Shown: piece by piece, positions 6,217-7,555 of the stretch
How the letters are laid out: every line of letters begins with the position of its first letter
Numbering within the stretch: position 1 is the stretch's first letter
Assembly (NCBI GenBank): GCA_945903675.1
Contig: CAMDOP010000156.1
Location: 1-7,555, forward strand
Direction of reading: 5' to 3'
From: Crenothrix polyspora
GTDB lineage: Bacteria; Pseudomonadota; Gammaproteobacteria; Methylococcales; Methylomonadaceae
Length of the DNA stretch: 7,555 nt
The notes under the pieces: generated by a model
Told to the model about the DNA's origin: nothing
The model's input: only the letters and a program-made list of their open reading frames with translations
Databases searched by the model: none
Program-made: the position numbers and the translations under genes

Positions 6217-6729
6217 ATGAGAAAGTCGCTTTTTTCTATATGCTTGTTGACTAGCATGACACTTATGTCCTGTTCAACCATACTGAACAATTTACCCGGC
6301 GTATATAGCTTGGAAATTCAGCAAGGCAACATCATTAATCAAGCCATGGTTGACCAACTTCGTCCAGGCATGAGCAAACGCCAAGTTACTTATATAATGG
6401 GCTCCCCAATGCTAGATAATTTCTTCCATAAAAATCGTTGGGATTTTCTATATTCAGCCCACCCTACTGGCGGCGAAAAGATACAACAGCAAATTTCACT
6501 GTTCTTTGAAAATGATCAAATTGTGGGTATCCAAGGCGATTTTAGACCTAGCACTACGCCTGTCCCTTTAGTTTCGAATGAATCAACTGTAGAAATCCCT
6601 AAGCGCGATCTTGATAAAACGCTATGGGAAAAAATTACCGGCTTTTTAGGTATCAGTCATCTTGAAGCTACGCCTACATCAACAAACATTACTAAACCAA
6701 AGACCGCTGACAATAAATCTTGGTTCTAA
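6217..6729 (+). CDS. bamE: Outer-membrane assembly lipoprotein BamE (SmpA/OmlA)
   Basis: A 170-residue lipoprotein subunit of the BAM complex, which folds beta-barrel proteins into the outer membrane. The N-terminus is a lipoprotein signal: positive MRK, a hydrophobic core, and lipobox LMSC with lipidated C19. The core at about 28-110 shows BamE hallmarks: YSLEIQQGNIINQ at 30-42, LRPGMSKRQVTYIMGSPML at 48-66, and FHKNRWDFLYS near 70-80. The rest, from about 112, is Thr/Pro/Lys-rich and probably flexible; longer C-terminal tails are common in the family. It is the only plus-strand gene here and is divergent from fur, as in several gammaproteobacteria. It is probably monocistronic, ending 50 bp from the convergent amrA stop. 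The product would be carried to the outer membrane by the Lol pathway that the neighbouring genes encode. Confidence 0.93.
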   Translation: MRKSLFSICLLTSMTLMSCSTILNNLPGVYSLEIQQGNIINQAMVDQLRPGMSKRQVTYIMGSPMLDNFFHKNRWDFLYSAHPTGGEKIQQQISLFFENDQIVGIQGDFRPSTTPVPLVSNESTVEIPKRDLDKTLWEKITGFLGISHLEATPTSTNITKPKTADNKSWF

Positions 6730-6749
6730 ACCATCATTACTGAGCTTAC

Positions 6750-6781
6750 GATGATAAGCCCCAAAAGCAGGGTTTATTATC
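6750..6781. terminator. Dyad between convergent bamE and amrA
   Basis: Bases 6750-6761 pair with 6770-6781 over 12 positions in plus-strand RNA (two are G-U) around an 8-base loop. It lies 20 bases after the bamE stop, and its right arm overlaps the amrA stop codon (6780-6782). Its position suits a shared two-way transcription end. No proper U tract follows on either strand, so this is a structural candidate only. Confidence 0.4.
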
Positions 6782-7346
6782 AAGCAATAGACTCGGTCTG
6801 ATAACGATAGACCTTAATCGTATCAGACCAATAGTCAGCTGATAAGCCTGCTTTTTGCTTTAAATGTCGCAAGAATTGTTTAGGCTCAGGAAGTTGCTCC
6901 CAAACCGAAGGTAGGAAAGTACCTCTTCGTAGTCCTTCCTCCAATATCAAGCCATCTATCTTAGGTTGCAACTGATTGATTAAATCCTGTTCAGAGCAAA
7001 ATGACATCAGTACATGCTCTGTTAATAGGGATATATGTATATCCAATTCAGTTAACTCATTCACTGCCAATGGCGGGAAACGAGGGTCTTGGAACGCAGC
7101 TAAAAAGGCATTTTCAGCAACATCTACGACCAATGGTCGAGTCGCTTCTAATCTGCCTATACAGCCACGCAACTGCTGATGTAGTTCTAAAGTAACAAAG
7201 GTAGCGCGAAACTCGGTTAATACTCTAGGGTAGTCAGCCAAATTAACCCTTAAAGGACGTCCCGATTCCAATCCCTGTTGGATTGAAGCTTTCGCCACTG
7301 CCAATAACTGTTGTTGATACTCTTTATTCAATGACATAGGCACCAT
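6780..7346 (-). CDS. amrA: AMMECR1-family protein, AmmeMemoRadiSam system protein A
   Basis: A 188-residue AMMECR1-domain protein of normal length for the bacterial form. Family signatures seen are LRGCIG at 59-64, AFQDPRFPPL at 84-93, ELDIHISLL at 100-108, and GTFLPSVWEQLP at 142-153. No signal peptide or membrane segment is present, so it should be cytoplasmic. In bacteria and archaea this family co-occurs with a Memo-family protein and a radical SAM protein, the AmmeMemoRadiSam set; the reaction is not established to my knowledge. Here it directly follows and overlaps the Memo-family gene by 23 bp, which supports a shared transcript and translational coupling. A second ATG three codons later (7337) would shorten the overlap to 14 bp; an AGG in the upstream sequence is too close for the first ATG and rather far for the second, so the start is not decided. 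Confidence 0.92.
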   Translation of the reverse strand: MVPMSLNKEYQQQLLAVAKASIQQGLESGRPLRVNLADYPRVLTEFRATFVTLELHQQLRGCIGRLEATRPLVVDVAENAFLAAFQDPRFPPLAVNELTELDIHISLLTEHVLMSFCSEQDLINQLQPKIDGLILEEGLRRGTFLPSVWEQLPEPKQFLRHLKQKAGLSADYWSDTIKVYRYQTESIA

Positions 7347-7555
7347 AACCTACTACGCTATTTTTAACGCCAGCGGCATCACCAGAATTATGTAAGTCTA
7401 TGGTCTTAATAGTCAATGATCGTTCTCTAGCTAGCTTTAACAAACCATTAATCGGTACTTGACCGCAAGCCTCCTCCGAACTTATACGCTCATATTGTAG
7501 CTGCTCTATTAACTGACTAGTTGCTTTGTCCATTAGCTTTGCCTGAGCATATTCA
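7324..7555 (-). CDS. amrB: Memo-family protein (AmmeMemoRadiSam protein B), C-terminal part only
   Basis: The reading frame is open to the right window edge, so only the last 76 residues are seen; full Memo-family proteins are roughly 260-290 residues. An internal ATG at 7533 is not the start, because the frame continues upstream with EYAQAKL. Family features are ACGQVPINGLL (cysteine codon at 7465-7467), which corresponds to the conserved CGRHP-type site of human MEMO1, then the DLHNSGDAAG stretch and the closing VVGYGAYV. Memo proteins resemble class III extradiol dioxygenases in fold; the biochemical role in bacteria is unclear. The downstream overlap with amrA matches the AmmeMemoRadiSam arrangement. 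The radical SAM member is not in the window and would have to lie beyond the right edge or elsewhere. Confidence 0.88.
   Translation of the reverse strand, partial: EYAQAKLMDKATSQLIEQLQYERISSEEACGQVPINGLLKLARERSLTIKTIDLHNSGDAAGVKNSVVGYGAYVIE

Noticed and set aside
6976..7195. Two overlapping plus-strand open frames opposite amrA
   Set aside because: Antisense to conserved AMMECR1 motifs and overlapping one another; no family likeness.
7324..7533. A complete 69-residue gene starting at 7533
   Set aside because: The frame stays open to the window edge and the residues match only the C-terminal third of a Memo-family protein, so the ATG is internal.

Overview
This 7.6 kb, AT-rich window comes from a Gram-negative bacterium, most likely a gammaproteobacterium. 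The evidence is a Lol lipoprotein-release ABC pair, a BamE outer-membrane lipoprotein and a Fur repressor transcribed divergently from bamE, an arrangement known in Pseudomonas and Xanthomonas. The mix of genes reminds me of Methylococcales methanotrophs, but that is an impression from memory that a protein search would settle. Eight complete protein genes and one partial gene are present; all except bamE are on the minus strand. I see no tRNA, rRNA, CRISPR array, transposase or phage gene.

Left part (1-3356). After a gene-free stretch carrying two facing hairpins (1-217), three minus-strand genes are read in the order GNAT/nitrilase fusion (1827-3356), fold-type-III ornithine/lysine decarboxylase-like enzyme (604-1746) and small EutQ/DUF861-type cupin (218-508). 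Gaps of 80 and 95 bp separate them. An amine-producing decarboxylase beside an acyl- and amide-handling fusion protein suggests a small amine or polyamine pathway whose substrate is not known.

Middle (3357-5622). A 294-bp gene-free stretch contains an unusual set of inverted repeats: a 17-bp motif at both ends of a 198-bp segment plus a third copy inside. Beyond it lie lolD (ATPase) and a LolC/E-type permease gene, overlapping by 8 bp. Only one permease gene is present here.

Right part (5647-7555). fur lies 24 bp upstream of the permease gene and probably shares a transcript with it. Its likely true start is a TTG at 6063 with a good ribosome binding site. bamE diverges from fur across a roughly 150-bp control region. 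Convergent to bamE is the end of an AmmeMemoRadiSam locus: amrA (AMMECR1 family) overlapping the 3' end of amrB (Memo family), which runs off the right edge. The convergent bamE/amrA ends share a 12-bp dyad.

The most interesting items are the decarboxylase/GNAT-nitrilase/cupin cluster, whose chemistry is not established, and the two structured intergenic regions. I did not find a clear defence system or other wholly new system.
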